Assembly: GCA_905211505.1 (NCBI GenBank) | Contig: CAJMAX010000006.1 | Span: 1 to 41,896, forward strand | Direction of reading: 5' to 3' | DNA: 41,896 nucleotides | Source: an uncultured bacterium | GTDB taxonomy: Bacteria > Cyanobacteriota > Vampirovibrionia > Gastranaerophilales > Gastranaerophilaceae | Shown here: piece by piece, positions 7,620 through 16,797 of the stretch | Numbering within the stretch: position 1 is the first letter of the stretch | Layout: the number at the start of each line of letters is the position of its first letter | Notes under the pieces: model-generated | Seen by the model: the letters and a program-made list of their open reading frames with translations, nothing else | Databases searched by the model: none | Told to the model about the DNA's origin: nothing | Program-made: the position numbers and the translations under genes

Positions 7620-8279
7620 TTATTTTAAACCTTTATCGACAATAACTTTTGCTAATACACCGTTAACAAAAGATGCACTGTCATCTGTTGAATATTTTTT
7701 AGCTAATTCTAAAGCTTCATCAACAACAACCTTCATTGGAGTTTCCTTAATATATAACATTTCTGAAAGTGCAATTCTTAAGATGTCTTTATCCATTTTA
7801 ACAAGTCTGTCAAAATCCCAACCTGTTGAATATGTTTTGATTATATCATCGATTTCTTCGTGATTTTTTTGGAATGTTTCTGCAATTTGAATCGCATAAT
7901 TTTTTACATCACCTTGAGATTCTAATGTTGTGAATTCTGCAATTTCTAAAGCTAACAGAGCTTTTTCTGCAACCTCCATCATTTCATCAAGTCTATTTTT
8001 CATATCGGCAGTCATTGGAAGCGGTACTGAAATATTTGCAGCTTCCATTGGCCTATTCAAATTGATTTCATGCTCTGCTTCGTAATCATCAATTTTATTT
8101 TTCATATCAACTAATGCACCTAATGAAATTTTTAAATCATCACTGGCACTACTTGATAAAATTCTTACTGATTTAATTATAATATCATCTAAGTTTTCTT
8201 TAGAATAATTAGTTATTGTTTTGTCAAATTGTGAAAACAATATAAATGCTAATTCTCTTGCTGCTCTGCGGGCTTGCAT
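7620..8279 (-). CDS. nusB: Transcription antitermination factor NusB (long form)
   Basis: NusB, 219 residues. It is an RNA-binding antitermination factor that acts with NusE/S10 on rRNA operons. It begins with the family's QARRAARELAFILFSQFD and ends with WDFDRLVKMDKDILRIALSEM, the TPMKVVVDEALELAKKYS helix, and SASFVNGVLAKV. Between these lies extra sequence (about 45-125) that makes it ~80 residues longer than E. coli NusB. From memory, cyanobacterial NusB proteins are also long. GAGGT precedes the ATG. A strong terminator follows the gene. Confidence 0.93.
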   Translation of the reverse strand: MQARRAARELAFILFSQFDKTITNYSKENLDDIIIKSVRILSSSASDDLKISLGALVDMKNKIDDYEAEHEINLNRPMEAANISVPLPMTADMKNRLDEMMEVAEKALLALEIAEFTTLESQGDVKNYAIQIAETFQKNHEEIDDIIKTYSTGWDFDRLVKMDKDILRIALSEMLYIKETPMKVVVDEALELAKKYSTDDSASFVNGVLAKVIVDKGLK

Positions 8280-8361
8280 ATTTTTACCTCATAAATCTTT
8301 CATATTTTACTTATGGGTTAATGCTATCATGAAAAAATTTTTGCGTAAAGAAAAATTATAC

Positions 8362-8931
8362 TTAAACAGATTTACTTTCAATAGTCTTAAATACTTTTTT
8401 GAATAAATCTTTATAAAAATCAACAAAAAGCTTCATATTGAATTTCAAAATATCTAATCTTGACGATTTATCAGGGCATAAATTTATTTTTCCCGGAGCT
8501 GTCCCAAATTCTCTACAAATTGGCGGACGATGCTCATATACACTACATTTTCCTAAATCCGTAATAAATGGACAATAATTTTTAAATTTGTCATATTCAT
8601 CCAATAATGCCTGAATTTGCTCCTGACTTTTTATATTTAATTCTTCCATAACTTTTTTAGGAATCCCCATAAGTTTATTTCCAAACTGATCAAAACCTAT
8701 TATCTGGATGGGATTTGGCGTTGTATTATAAATTATGGAATTAAAATTATCTCTAGGATCATTTTGCCCAATATTTATACCACTATAAATTCTACGTTGA
8801 ATACGACTTTCAAATTTTGGTAAAAAATCCTCAGGTAAGGGTGCATTAATACAACATTTCGCATTGCATTTTGGAATATAACACTTTACAGGTGAATTTA
8901 AATATGATTTTATTTTATTTAGCTTAACCAT
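8362..8931 (-). CDS. YkgJ-type cysteine-cluster protein
   Basis: A 189-residue member of the YkgJ / Zn-Fe-chelating Cys-cluster family. The N-terminal cluster is CYIPKCNAKCC (17-27). The C-terminal part contains YCPFITDLGKCSVYEHRPPICREFG, the typical second cluster (CPFL...GKC.IYE.RP..CR). The cysteines are thought to bind a metal, and the reaction is unknown. No Shine-Dalgarno sequence is seen. A TAGCAA/TTTAGT pair with 17 bp spacing ends 6 nt before the ATG, so it may be leaderless. A second, shorter family member is at 24734. Confidence 0.85.
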   Translation of the reverse strand: MVKLNKIKSYLNSPVKCYIPKCNAKCCINAPLPEDFLPKFESRIQRRIYSGINIGQNDPRDNFNSIIYNTTPNPIQIIGFDQFGNKLMGIPKKVMEELNIKSQEQIQALLDEYDKFKNYCPFITDLGKCSVYEHRPPICREFGTAPGKINLCPDKSSRLDILKFNMKLFVDFYKDLFKKVFKTIESKSV

Positions 8932-8937
8932 ATAAAT

Positions 8938-8966
8938 ACTAAAACTAAGAAAAATATTTTTTGCTA
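8938..8966 (-). promoter_or_regulatory. Candidate promoter with TAGCAA element before the YkgJ gene
   Basis: On the minus strand, TAGCAA (8966-8961), 17 bp and TTTAGT (8943-8938) are followed by 6 nt and the ATG at 8931. The upstream part reads TAGCAAAAAATATT, shared with the 29981 promoter. The -10 is a poor match, but the spacing is exact. Confidence 0.4.
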
Positions 8967-8968
8967 GA

Positions 8969-9003
8969 AAAAAAGGTTATACATATAATGTATAACCTTT
9001 TTT
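8969..9003. terminator. rpsA terminator
   Basis: A 16 bp perfect inverted repeat, with its left arm at 8969-8984, a 3-nt loop and its right arm at 8988-9003. It has A and T runs on its two sides, so it works as an intrinsic terminator in either direction. It lies directly downstream of rpsA. Confidence 0.88.
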
Positions 9004-9022
9004 ATTCGATACTAAGAAAAAA

Positions 9023-10093
9023 CTATTCAGCAGCTTCTTCTTTGTTCATATCTTTAATACTCAAAGCAATTCTGTGTTCTTGAGGTGTGAATTTCTTGAT
9101 AAGAACTTCTACACTGTCACCAACTTTGAATTTGTTAAATGGGTTAACATTTTCTTCAGCCATTTCAGAAACTGGTAATAATGCTTCAACTCCAGGGAAA
9201 ATGTTAATGAATGCACCAAAACCTGTAACTTTGTTTACTGTACCTGTAATAATTTGGCCTTCTGAGAATTGACCTTCAATTTGTTGCCATGGATCTTCAC
9301 CCATTCTTTTTAATGATAAAGAAATTCTTTTTAATTCTGTATCAATTTTAATAATTTTAACTTCTAAAGTTTCACCTAAAGAAATAACATCTGATGGGTG
9401 TTTAATTCTTTGCCAAGAAATTTCAGAAATTGGTAATAAGCCATCAATTCCGTTAATATCAACGAAAGCACCAAAATCAGCAATTCTTACAACTTCACCT
9501 TTAACAACTTGATCTTCTTGTAATTCTGATAAAATATTATCTACAACTTGATCACGTTGTTCAGCAACAGCTTGTCTTTGAGACAAGATAAGTTTATTTT
9601 TCTTAGGATCAGCTTCAAGAACTTTAACTTCAATTTTTTGATCTAATAAACCATCAAATGGAGTACCTGTTCTAAGTTGAGAAGATGGAATAAAACCTTT
9701 TAAATCAGCTACATCAACTAGTACACCGCCTTTAACAACAGATACAACTTTTGCAAGGATTGTATCACCTTGCACTTTAGCATCATTAAGTTGAGCCCAA
9801 GCTTGAGCAAATGCAAGTCTTTTCAATGATAACAACATACCATCTTCATCATTTTCTTCTTTTAATACGTAAAATTCTTTAACATCACCAATTTCAACAG
9901 GTGTAGCTTCATCTGAAGATGAAATTTCTCTGTTTGGTAAGAAAGCTTCAGTTTTTGCTCCGCGAACACTTACTAAATATCCGTCAGATTCTTTTTTCAA
10001 AACTGTACCTTCTACGATGTCAGCCACTGAATGGCTGCTTGAAAAACTTTCTTCTAATAATTTTTCAAATTCATCTAACATTGCTTGTGTCAT
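9023..10093 (-). CDS. rpsA: 30S ribosomal protein S1 (four S1 domains)
   Basis: Ribosomal protein S1 family, 356 residues, which binds mRNA and helps recruit it to the 30S subunit. Four S1 domains are visible: VEGTVLKKESDGYLVSV (about 27), ILAKVVSVVKGGVLVDV, VVKGEVVRIADFGAFVDI, and ITGTVNKVTGFGAFINI. Domains 3 and 4 carry the canonical FGAFV/I core. The open frame extends upstream, but the ATG at 10093 has a strong AGGAGA site. Four domains is fewer than the six of E. coli and similar to the shorter S1 proteins of other phyla. ispH lies 52 bp upstream on the same strand. A strong terminator follows. Confidence 0.94.
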   Translation of the reverse strand: MTQAMLDEFEKLLEESFSSSHSVADIVEGTVLKKESDGYLVSVRGAKTEAFLPNREISSSDEATPVEIGDVKEFYVLKEENDEDGMLLSLKRLAFAQAWAQLNDAKVQGDTILAKVVSVVKGGVLVDVADLKGFIPSSQLRTGTPFDGLLDQKIEVKVLEADPKKNKLILSQRQAVAEQRDQVVDNILSELQEDQVVKGEVVRIADFGAFVDINGIDGLLPISEISWQRIKHPSDVISLGETLEVKIIKIDTELKRISLSLKRMGEDPWQQIEGQFSEGQIITGTVNKVTGFGAFINIFPGVEALLPVSEMAEENVNPFNKFKVGDSVEVLIKKFTPQEHRIALSIKDMNKEEAAE

Positions 10094-10145
10094 TTTTATT
10101 CTCCTTTTCTTTGATATTTTATTTTGATAAGAGGTTGACAATCCT

Positions 10146-11006
10146 CTATTCAATATTTTTAATAACTTTTTCAATAATACTTTGAGGTGTTGAAGCACCC
10201 GCTGTTACTGAAATCTTGTCTGATTTTTCAATCAATTCTTTATACATATCCAATTCTGCCTCTGTTTCAATATGAATTGTACTTGTTATATCTTTCAGGA
10301 TTTCTGCAAGATGCGTTGTATTCGCACTTTTCTTTGACCCGACAACTATCATCAAATCACTATTCTTTGCCAATTCTTTAGCTTCAGCTTGACGCATTGC
10401 CGTACTTTGACAAATAGTATTTGCAATATGCAACTCCTTAGTTAATGGAGTTAAATATGCCACAATTTTATGTAATGTCGAAATCATCTGAGTTGTTTGA
10501 ACAACAACACCTATTTTCTTTTGACTTTTCAATTCTTTTTCATATGGTTTCAATTGATCTACATCAGTTGCAACAAGAACATTTTTACTGTATTGCTCGG
10601 CATTTGCTTTTATTGCAACAACTTCAGGATGAGAAGCTTTCCCGACAATTACCAAAAAATAACCGTCCTTAACTAGTTCAATTGCTTTTTGCTGAACTTT
10701 CTTCACATCCGGACAGGTTAAGTCAAAAACTTCAAATCCAGCCTTTTCAATATTAGCAAAAACTTCCGGACTCTCTCCGTGACTTCTTACAACACAAATC
10801 CCATCACCTTTTTCTGGTAATGATTCTAAGGACTTTATACCTAGTGTGTTTAATTCCTCAATAACATGTGAGTTATGAATAAGCTCACCTAACACACAAA
10901 TATTGCGTTCCGGATTTTCAACTTTCAGATTTTTTACAGTATCAACAGCTCGTTTTACTCCGTAACAAAAACCTGCAAATTTTGCTAATTTAATTTCTTT
11001 CGGCAA
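10146..11006 (-). CDS. ispH: 4-hydroxy-3-methylbut-2-enyl diphosphate reductase
   Basis: IspH, 286 residues. This iron-sulfur enzyme performs the last step of the MEP isoprenoid pathway, giving IPP and DMAPP. The three cluster cysteines are Cys14 (AGFCYGVKRA), Cys98 (DLTCPDVKK) and Cys199 (TICQSTAMRQ). Catalytic histidines and glutamate fit His44, His76 (RSHGE), His126 and Glu128 (SHPEV). The start is a TTG at 11006 with GAAGA upstream. The upstream leader contains a small GCGAA-AAA-TTCGC hairpin. It is followed by rpsA. IspH and S1 are fused into one protein in some Clostridia, so the adjacency is meaningful. Confidence 0.96.
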   Translation of the reverse strand: MPKEIKLAKFAGFCYGVKRAVDTVKNLKVENPERNICVLGELIHNSHVIEELNTLGIKSLESLPEKGDGICVVRSHGESPEVFANIEKAGFEVFDLTCPDVKKVQQKAIELVKDGYFLVIVGKASHPEVVAIKANAEQYSKNVLVATDVDQLKPYEKELKSQKKIGVVVQTTQMISTLHKIVAYLTPLTKELHIANTICQSTAMRQAEAKELAKNSDLMIVVGSKKSANTTHLAEILKDITSTIHIETEAELDMYKELIEKSDKISVTAGASTPQSIIEKVIKNIE

Positions 11007-11145
11007 TGTTTAATTGTCTTCTTTCATTGGACTCGCGAAAAATTCGCTGTAACAAGATTACAACATAAACAAATCAGAAAAGCAACTAACTTATAACTCC
11101 GGTTATACCAATCATTCAAACACTCTGTCCTTTCTGCAATATGAA

Positions 11146-14100
11146 CTAAGCATTTAGAAAGAATGGACCTCGTTTTTTCATTTTATTATATTGTCCTCTC
11201 ATTGAAACTTTATTTGAACCGATAGAAATACCGTCATCTAAAGTTGGAATTGTATCACCAGACAAACCTTCTGAATTTGATGTAAAATCAGGAGTATCAG
11301 TCGCAACTGTTCTCATATTATCTTGTTGAGCTTGAAGCCATTCATCTGACCCTTTAGTATTTTTCAAAATCTCAAATAAAGCATTTCTATCTGCAAGTGA
11401 CAAAAATGAAAGATATTTTTTCATCTCCTGAACACTCATAGAGCCTTTATTTTTATTGATATAGTCAAGAATAACATTTGATTCTACTTTATTTTCTCTA
11501 ATTAGACGCTCAAAATCAGTTGAAGAAATTTTTTGAGTTGAAACCAACTCTGCAATTGAGTTGGAAGGTAGAAGTTTCAATAAATCAAATCTTAAAGATT
11601 CACTCTGACAATAATCAAATAATTTTAAAATAGTATCAGAATTTCCGCGATAATTCTGCGCAAAAGAACGAACATCCATTTCTCGGCCTTTTGAAGCAAA
11701 AATCTCTAAGAACCTATCTTTACCAGCTTCGCCAAGAGTATCTGCTAATTTTGCATAAGCTGCGCTTACACTATTCTTTTGAAAAATATCTTCGATAACA
11801 GCTTTTAAAATTTCTTGTTCATCTTCAGCTATTTTAATATCTTGTTCTTCTATACCAACAACTTCAGTTTTTGTTTCTTCTGATTGAACAACATTAGAAT
11901 CCCTTCTATCAGATTGAACCGTTTTTGATACATTTTCAGATGATTTATTTTTACTTGTTTCGTAAGAAACTATTTTATCTAGCAATGCTTCTTTCTTTTG
12001 TTGCATAACTTTAGTATCATAAGAGGCTTCAACATTCTGACCAACCCCAGTTCTACCGGATTGAACTTTACGCTTTGAGTTTGCAGGAGCAGAAGTAGGA
12101 TTTGAAGAGACTATAGTTCTACCGGAAGTAGGTGCTGAACTAGTTGATTTTGCAACTGTTGAAGATTTTGACGGAGCTTGTGTAGATTGCACTTGGGAAG
12201 TTTGAGACTCTGATTTTTTTGCAGATATAGTACGCTCAGGAGTAGTTTGAGCCAATGTAGGCTTAGAAACTTCCCCGGACTGTTGTGCAGAACGGATAGT
12301 TGCCTGTTGCTCCGGCGAATAATTTTTAGCAGCAGAATCTACATAAGAATTATATTGAGTTCTAACACTTGAATCAACAGATTTTGAAGCGGCTGCCAAC
12401 CCTTCTGTTACTGCAGGATTGTCAATTGTAGACAAAACTTTACCAAAATAAACTTGTTCTTCAGCGCCATTTACAGCGGCTTCTGTAACAAAATCTTTTG
12501 TAAACACAGCTTTAGAAGCATTAGAAACATTATCTGAACTAAGAATTTTCTGAGAAACATTTGCGGCAGCTTCTTTAGTTATGTATTCACGATTATTAAT
12601 ACTTTTAGCAAAAGGTTTGACCAGAGGTTCATGTTGAATTGCAGTTTCTCCAACTGTTACTAATTCATCATCTTTTAAATATTTAGCCGAAATTTCAACA
12701 GTATTTTCTGTAATTTCTTTACTCCGAGTATCCTTTGATTGCATAGCTGAATCTATAGCTTTTGCAACAAGTTTACCGTCATTATGCGCAAGACCTTTTG
12801 CCTGTAATCTGTTATAAAATTTTGCCGGAATAAGGTCGTCTATCTGTTTCTGAGAAAGTCCTTTTTCTTTAAGGATATTTCTCATTTGATGAAGATCTTC
12901 AATACTTTTATCAACAACAGCACCACGTGCAATCTCTTTAGCTATTTTGGAATATTCTTTGTAATTATCTTTATTCAAATCTTTTAAAGAATCTTGAATA
13001 TAATCTTTTACTTCACAACCTAAAGCTTTAGCCCTTAGATTATTACTAGAAACATTGATATGTTCATGCTCAATTTCAAGCCCAATTTCCTTACATACAT
13101 TGTATTCTTTAAGCAAATTTTTCTGTTCTGTAGTTAATTTACCTTGATTTTCTAATCTTTGTAAATGATTATAAACATCCTTTTCTGTAGGATTTTCTAT
13201 ACCAGCAGATTGAATCTCATTAATTAAATCAAGTTTTTCTTTGGTATTTTTAATAATCTCCGCATTTTTAGGATTATTTTCTAAATTTAAACGATTAATT
13301 AGAAATTGAGTTTTGTTATAAAGTGAAAAATTATTATAATCTTCAAAAGACTTACCTTCCTCTGCCAAACCTTTTAAAACAGATAGACCATATGTAAGGT
13401 ATTTTTCCTGGCTATCTTCAGATAAATTTGACCAGTTTTTAATATGTAAATCTTTTTCTATAAATTCGTTAAATTTCTTCTTTCGATATGCAGCTTTATC
13501 TTCAGCATTTTCCAAACTATTATATTCATCATCAGATACTGACAAGAAATAATCTGCATAAGCATCAATTTTTTCTTTAGAAGACTTACCTTCTAATTTT
13601 TCTGGAGGAACTAAAGTTAAAACCTGTTTTAACGTTTCTTGTCCTTCCTGTTTTATAATCTGCTGTAATTTTTCCTGAGGCATATTCTTATATTCTTCAA
13701 GAGATATTCCGCTTTTCTCAGCAGCAGACAACAGCAATGCAGCATCTTTAACTGCTTTTTGATTCTCAAATTTACAAAACAGTTCTCTGTCAGAACTAAC
13801 TATTGAAAGCAAATCTTTTCTTTGCTCTTCGATGTATTTTGGTTTTTCTTTATTAGAAAGATTATTAAAATTTTCATCAGTTTTAGACAAATAATATTCA
13901 ATAAAAACATCTAATTTTTCATTATTTGTTTTATTTCTGAATTCCTCTGACATTACCATTTTTATTTTTTCAACTTCGGCAGAAACATCTTCACCTGCAA
14001 CTTTTTTACCATCATTTTTCAACGATTCTTCAAAAGCTCTCAGTTGAGCCAAAACCTGAGATTCCTCTTTTGTTATATTACCATTTTTCTCCCGCAAAAG

Positions 14101-14553
14101 TAATTGTGCTTTGACATCATCAATATCACCTTTAATACCAAGTTTTTCAATAGAAGATTCAATTTTTGTTTGTTTTAAAGATGAAGTTGAAGATTCATTT
14201 TCTGCCTGCAAAGATTCAGGAGTAGCGGCTGTAACAGCTTGCTTATCCTGGTCTTGTGCAGCAGATTGAGCTATAGATTGTTTGGCTGCAGTAAGATACT
14301 TTTGAACCTCTGCAATTGATGAACTTGGGAAGAATTTTGCTTTCAGCTGTTTTAGCTGTTCTTCAGGTGCAAGAGCTTTAAATTCGTCAGAATTAATATA
14401 ATTTATAACATCATTACTGGCAATATCATTCTTTACGCTATTACTTGTCAAATCAATAGGCTTGTTATTAACGGCAGTAGACCCGACATCCGTATTCGGG
14501 GTTGTCGGGGTAGTACTTACTGTCTGATTTATTTTTTTTACTTCTACTGCCAT
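11146..14553 (-). CDS. Giant repeat-containing protein of unknown function (1135 aa)
   Basis: I do not recognise a family. The 1135-residue protein is polar and mostly helical in character, with no signal peptide or membrane segment. Residues about 206-303 and 323-420 form a tandem duplication offset by ~115 residues. Compare EKLDVFIEYYLSKTDENFNN with EKIDAYADYFLSVSDDEYNS, and later LLLSAAEKSGISLEEY with GLSVLKGLAEEGKSFEDY. Residues about 775-920 are a Ser/Thr/Gln/Ala-rich linker containing SGRT motifs. The last ~190 residues return to helical sequence (IFQKNSVSAAYAKLADTLGE, KLLPSNSIAELVS) and end in a basic MKKRGPFFLNA tail. A GAGAAG site precedes the ATG. A structural, adhesive or secreted role is possible, but none is shown. 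Confidence 0.85.
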   Translation of the reverse strand: MAVEVKKINQTVSTTPTTPNTDVGSTAVNNKPIDLTSNSVKNDIASNDVINYINSDEFKALAPEEQLKQLKAKFFPSSSIAEVQKYLTAAKQSIAQSAAQDQDKQAVTAATPESLQAENESSTSSLKQTKIESSIEKLGIKGDIDDVKAQLLLREKNGNITKEESQVLAQLRAFEESLKNDGKKVAGEDVSAEVEKIKMVMSEEFRNKTNNEKLDVFIEYYLSKTDENFNNLSNKEKPKYIEEQRKDLLSIVSSDRELFCKFENQKAVKDAALLLSAAEKSGISLEEYKNMPQEKLQQIIKQEGQETLKQVLTLVPPEKLEGKSSKEKIDAYADYFLSVSDDEYNSLENAEDKAAYRKKKFNEFIEKDLHIKNWSNLSEDSQEKYLTYGLSVLKGLAEEGKSFEDYNNFSLYNKTQFLINRLNLENNPKNAEIIKNTKEKLDLINEIQSAGIENPTEKDVYNHLQRLENQGKLTTEQKNLLKEYNVCKEIGLEIEHEHINVSSNNLRAKALGCEVKDYIQDSLKDLNKDNYKEYSKIAKEIARGAVVDKSIEDLHQMRNILKEKGLSQKQIDDLIPAKFYNRLQAKGLAHNDGKLVAKAIDSAMQSKDTRSKEITENTVEISAKYLKDDELVTVGETAIQHEPLVKPFAKSINNREYITKEAAANVSQKILSSDNVSNASKAVFTKDFVTEAAVNGAEEQVYFGKVLSTIDNPAVTEGLAAASKSVDSSVRTQYNSYVDSAAKNYSPEQQATIRSAQQSGEVSKPTLAQTTPERTISAKKSESQTSQVQSTQAPSKSSTVAKSTSSAPTSGRTIVSSNPTSAPANSKRKVQSGRTGVGQNVEASYDTKVMQQKKEALLDKIVSYETSKNKSSENVSKTVQSDRRDSNVVQSEETKTEVVGIEEQDIKIAEDEQEILKAVIEDIFQKNSVSAAYAKLADTLGEAGKDRFLEIFASKGREMDVRSFAQNYRGNSDTILKLFDYCQSESLRFDLLKLLPSNSIAELVSTQKISSTDFERLIRENKVESNVILDYINKNKGSMSVQEMKKYLSFLSLADRNALFEILKNTKGSDEWLQAQQDNMRTVATDTPDFTSNSEGLSGDTIPTLDDGISIGSNKVSMRGQYNKMKKRGPFFLNA

Positions 14554-14639
14554 TTTATCTTCTCGATATTTTTTCTTCTATTTCATGAAAAAAATATTTT
14601 TTCTTCCTATTTCAACGAACCTATAAACTTTTACAATTC

Positions 14640-15383
14640 TTAATAGTCTTGAATAATCGGCTCCATCATTCTGGTTTCTTTAGTTTCATGAAGCCCAAGC
14701 ATAGTATTATCTTTCCAAGGATATTCACCTGCCATCAAGCTTATAATTTTATTAGCAGTATCATCGTCAATTTTGATTTGACGAATCATAGTACCATTTT
14801 GACGACCATTATCATCAACAATTGATTCTATTACTTTTACTGAGCAAAACTCTTTCTCTGGACCAAGGTTGTGATAATAAAATTTGGCAACAACCGGAGG
14901 ATGAGCAGTTTTATCGTCACTGCCTTTTGCACCATCACGAATAAAATAAATCGAAGTTACAGAATTTTTGTCACCAGGTCCTGTTGTAAACAACATATGA
15001 TATTTTGTACCATTACCTTGCGCAATATGGTGCATTAGAATCTTGTGATTTCTTAAATATTTCCATTGTCCTATTCCCGGAATATTCTTATGATAATCAG
15101 AAACAGTTGACATATACGTAGAGTCTGGAATTTCTTCAGACGGGAGTTGGGCCAAAACTTCTTTATTAAGCCCGGTCTCCATTGGAACAATTTTCATAGG
15201 CTCTTTTGCATTCAACAAAGATGGATTCATTGCCATCAAAACTATAACCGGAACTGCTTTTGCTGCTGATGCTTTTGGTAGTCTTTCTATTTTTGATGAA
15301 TCTTCTTCACTTTTTCCACTAAAACTAACCATACTACTACGATTTTGTCTAGCACTAACACTGCTAATAGGTAATATTGCCAT
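14640..15383 (-). CDS. Unknown protein with VSFSGK N-terminal motif (247 aa)
   Basis: No family is recognised. The N-terminus (ILPISSVSARQNRSSMVSFS, then GKSEED) is polar and carries an SFSGK motif similar to the SFTAGK of the 65-1447 protein. A hydrophobic stretch follows at about 40-57 (AAKAVPVIVLMAMNPSLLNA), late for a signal peptide, so it may be a membrane anchor or a displaced export signal. The rest (MHHIAQGNGTKYHMLFTTG, VVAKFYYHNLG, VKVIESIVDDNG) looks like a globular beta-rich domain. A clear AAGGAG precedes the ATG. It sits 86 bp upstream of the giant protein gene on the same strand. Confidence 0.8.
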   Translation of the reverse strand: MAILPISSVSARQNRSSMVSFSGKSEEDSSKIERLPKASAAKAVPVIVLMAMNPSLLNAKEPMKIVPMETGLNKEVLAQLPSEEIPDSTYMSTVSDYHKNIPGIGQWKYLRNHKILMHHIAQGNGTKYHMLFTTGPGDKNSVTSIYFIRDGAKGSDDKTAHPPVVAKFYYHNLGPEKEFCSVKVIESIVDDNGRQNGTMIRQIKIDDDTANKIISLMAGEYPWKDNTMLGLHETKETRMMEPIIQDY

Positions 15384-15619
15384 ACTAACACTCCTTTTTT
15401 GTATTCAATTTTTCTTTTTCTTGGATTAACCCCTTAATCCATATCTATTCATTAACCTTGCTCATGATTATATCAATCGATTTGAGTTTTGTAAAGAAGT
15501 ACAAAAATTTTTCATACATTCTTACCAGGTTTGATATGATTTTAAAACTCAAAGTATGATATTTTTGCTAGTAAATAAGACTAATATTAAGAAATATTAC
15601 AAAATAACATTATCTTATC

Positions 15620-16765
15620 TTAAAACTTATCCGTATGAGAAGTTATCCCCATAGATTTGTTATTATCAATATCTATAACATGTTTTATAATTGAATGCGC
15701 CATCAACAACAAATACGGATTAATTTCAGTTGTTTGAGACATATTTACATTAACAGAAGCATTTTTTGATACAGTTTTTGAATCCTTATTTACTTCATAC
15801 GAAACAACCGAATCCACTGCATAATGTGTTTTTTCTTTATCTATTCGCAACTGGAGTTCTGGTTTTGGAAAATTTTCGCTGCATTCTATAGAAATTTGAA
15901 CAGAATTAGAAGTCTCCAATATTAATGTAGCTGCAACAGTACCATAATTCACAGTTGAAATTGTTATATTCAATATACTATCACTCTCTTCATGAGCGTT
16001 ACTTTTTTGTTCTACCTCCAAATCAAATCCAACACCATCTTCTAAAGGTAACCATGGTAAATAAAGCATTAATAGAAGTTTTAATGTTTTTTGAGGATTA
16101 TTTTCTGCAGCAATTGATATACTTGCATTAATAAGTTTTGCCATATCTTTCATTTGCGATAAATCAGTAACTCCGGACTTTGAAGCTTCAGTCATCGCCA
16201 TTATGAGTTTTGTCAAAGCTTCTTTACCATTTTTTTGAAAAAATAAAGATATTTCATTCAAATTAATCATACCGCCAGAGAGTATTTCTAAATTTTTTAA
16301 TGAGGAACTTAACTGGGAAGCCAGTTGAAAATTAACCGCCTCTTTTGCTGTTGAAACTGTTAAACATTGAAGCTGAGCAAGAATCTGCGCCTGTAATTGA
16401 GACAATGAATTCTTCTGTGCAGCCAGTTGATTTGCAAACAATTGATTAAACTGACTTTGAGTTAATCCTCGCTGAAGCATATAAATAAATTCGTTAATAT
16501 TTTTAGGCATCTGCATCAAATCTTTTACATATATCGCCCTATCCATACTTTGTAGCGTATTCATTTGAACAGACTGCCGCAGATTTACAGTTGTTGACTG
16601 TTTTAAATTCTGAACAACACTCCGCTCAGCAGTATCCGAAGCTTTTTGAGAAAGCTGATCCGAAATTTGTGCTGATTGTGTACCGGCTTTAGACGACAAC
16701 ATTCTTTGATGCTGATAATTTTGCCCGAATTTATTTAAAAATCGATTGATATCAATACCTGACAT
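15620..16765 (-). CDS. Possible flagellar hook-length control (FliK-like) protein
   Basis: A 381-residue protein with a Gln-rich helical N-terminal half (about 10-150) and a C-terminal domain, LKLLLMLYLPWLPLEDGVGF, then LNITISTVNYGTVAATLIL. The layout of a Q/S-rich N-terminus with a compact alpha/beta C-terminus, and the LYLPWLPL...STVNYG pattern, recall FliK C-terminal (Flg_hook) domains. I cannot confirm this by eye. No Shine-Dalgarno sequence is obvious at the ATG (16765). It begins 32 bp after the GNAT gene on the same strand and may be read through from the riboflavin operon. FlhB at 4023 would be its functional partner if the call is right. Confidence 0.4.
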   Translation of the reverse strand: MSGIDINRFLNKFGQNYQHQRMLSSKAGTQSAQISDQLSQKASDTAERSVVQNLKQSTTVNLRQSVQMNTLQSMDRAIYVKDLMQMPKNINEFIYMLQRGLTQSQFNQLFANQLAAQKNSLSQLQAQILAQLQCLTVSTAKEAVNFQLASQLSSSLKNLEILSGGMINLNEISLFFQKNGKEALTKLIMAMTEASKSGVTDLSQMKDMAKLINASISIAAENNPQKTLKLLLMLYLPWLPLEDGVGFDLEVEQKSNAHEESDSILNITISTVNYGTVAATLILETSNSVQISIECSENFPKPELQLRIDKEKTHYAVDSVVSYEVNKDSKTVSKNASVNVNMSQTTEINPYLLLMAHSIIKHVIDIDNNKSMGITSHTDKF

Positions 16766-16797
16766 ACATGTAATTTAACTGATTTTTATCAAAAAGT

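Noticed and set aside
8951..8992. Plus-strand promoter TTGCTA-N17-TATAAT at the rpsA terminator
   Set aside because: The spacing is perfect, but it lies in the terminator hairpin and points at the 3' end of rpsA with no plus-strand gene; probably a by-product of the AT-rich stem.
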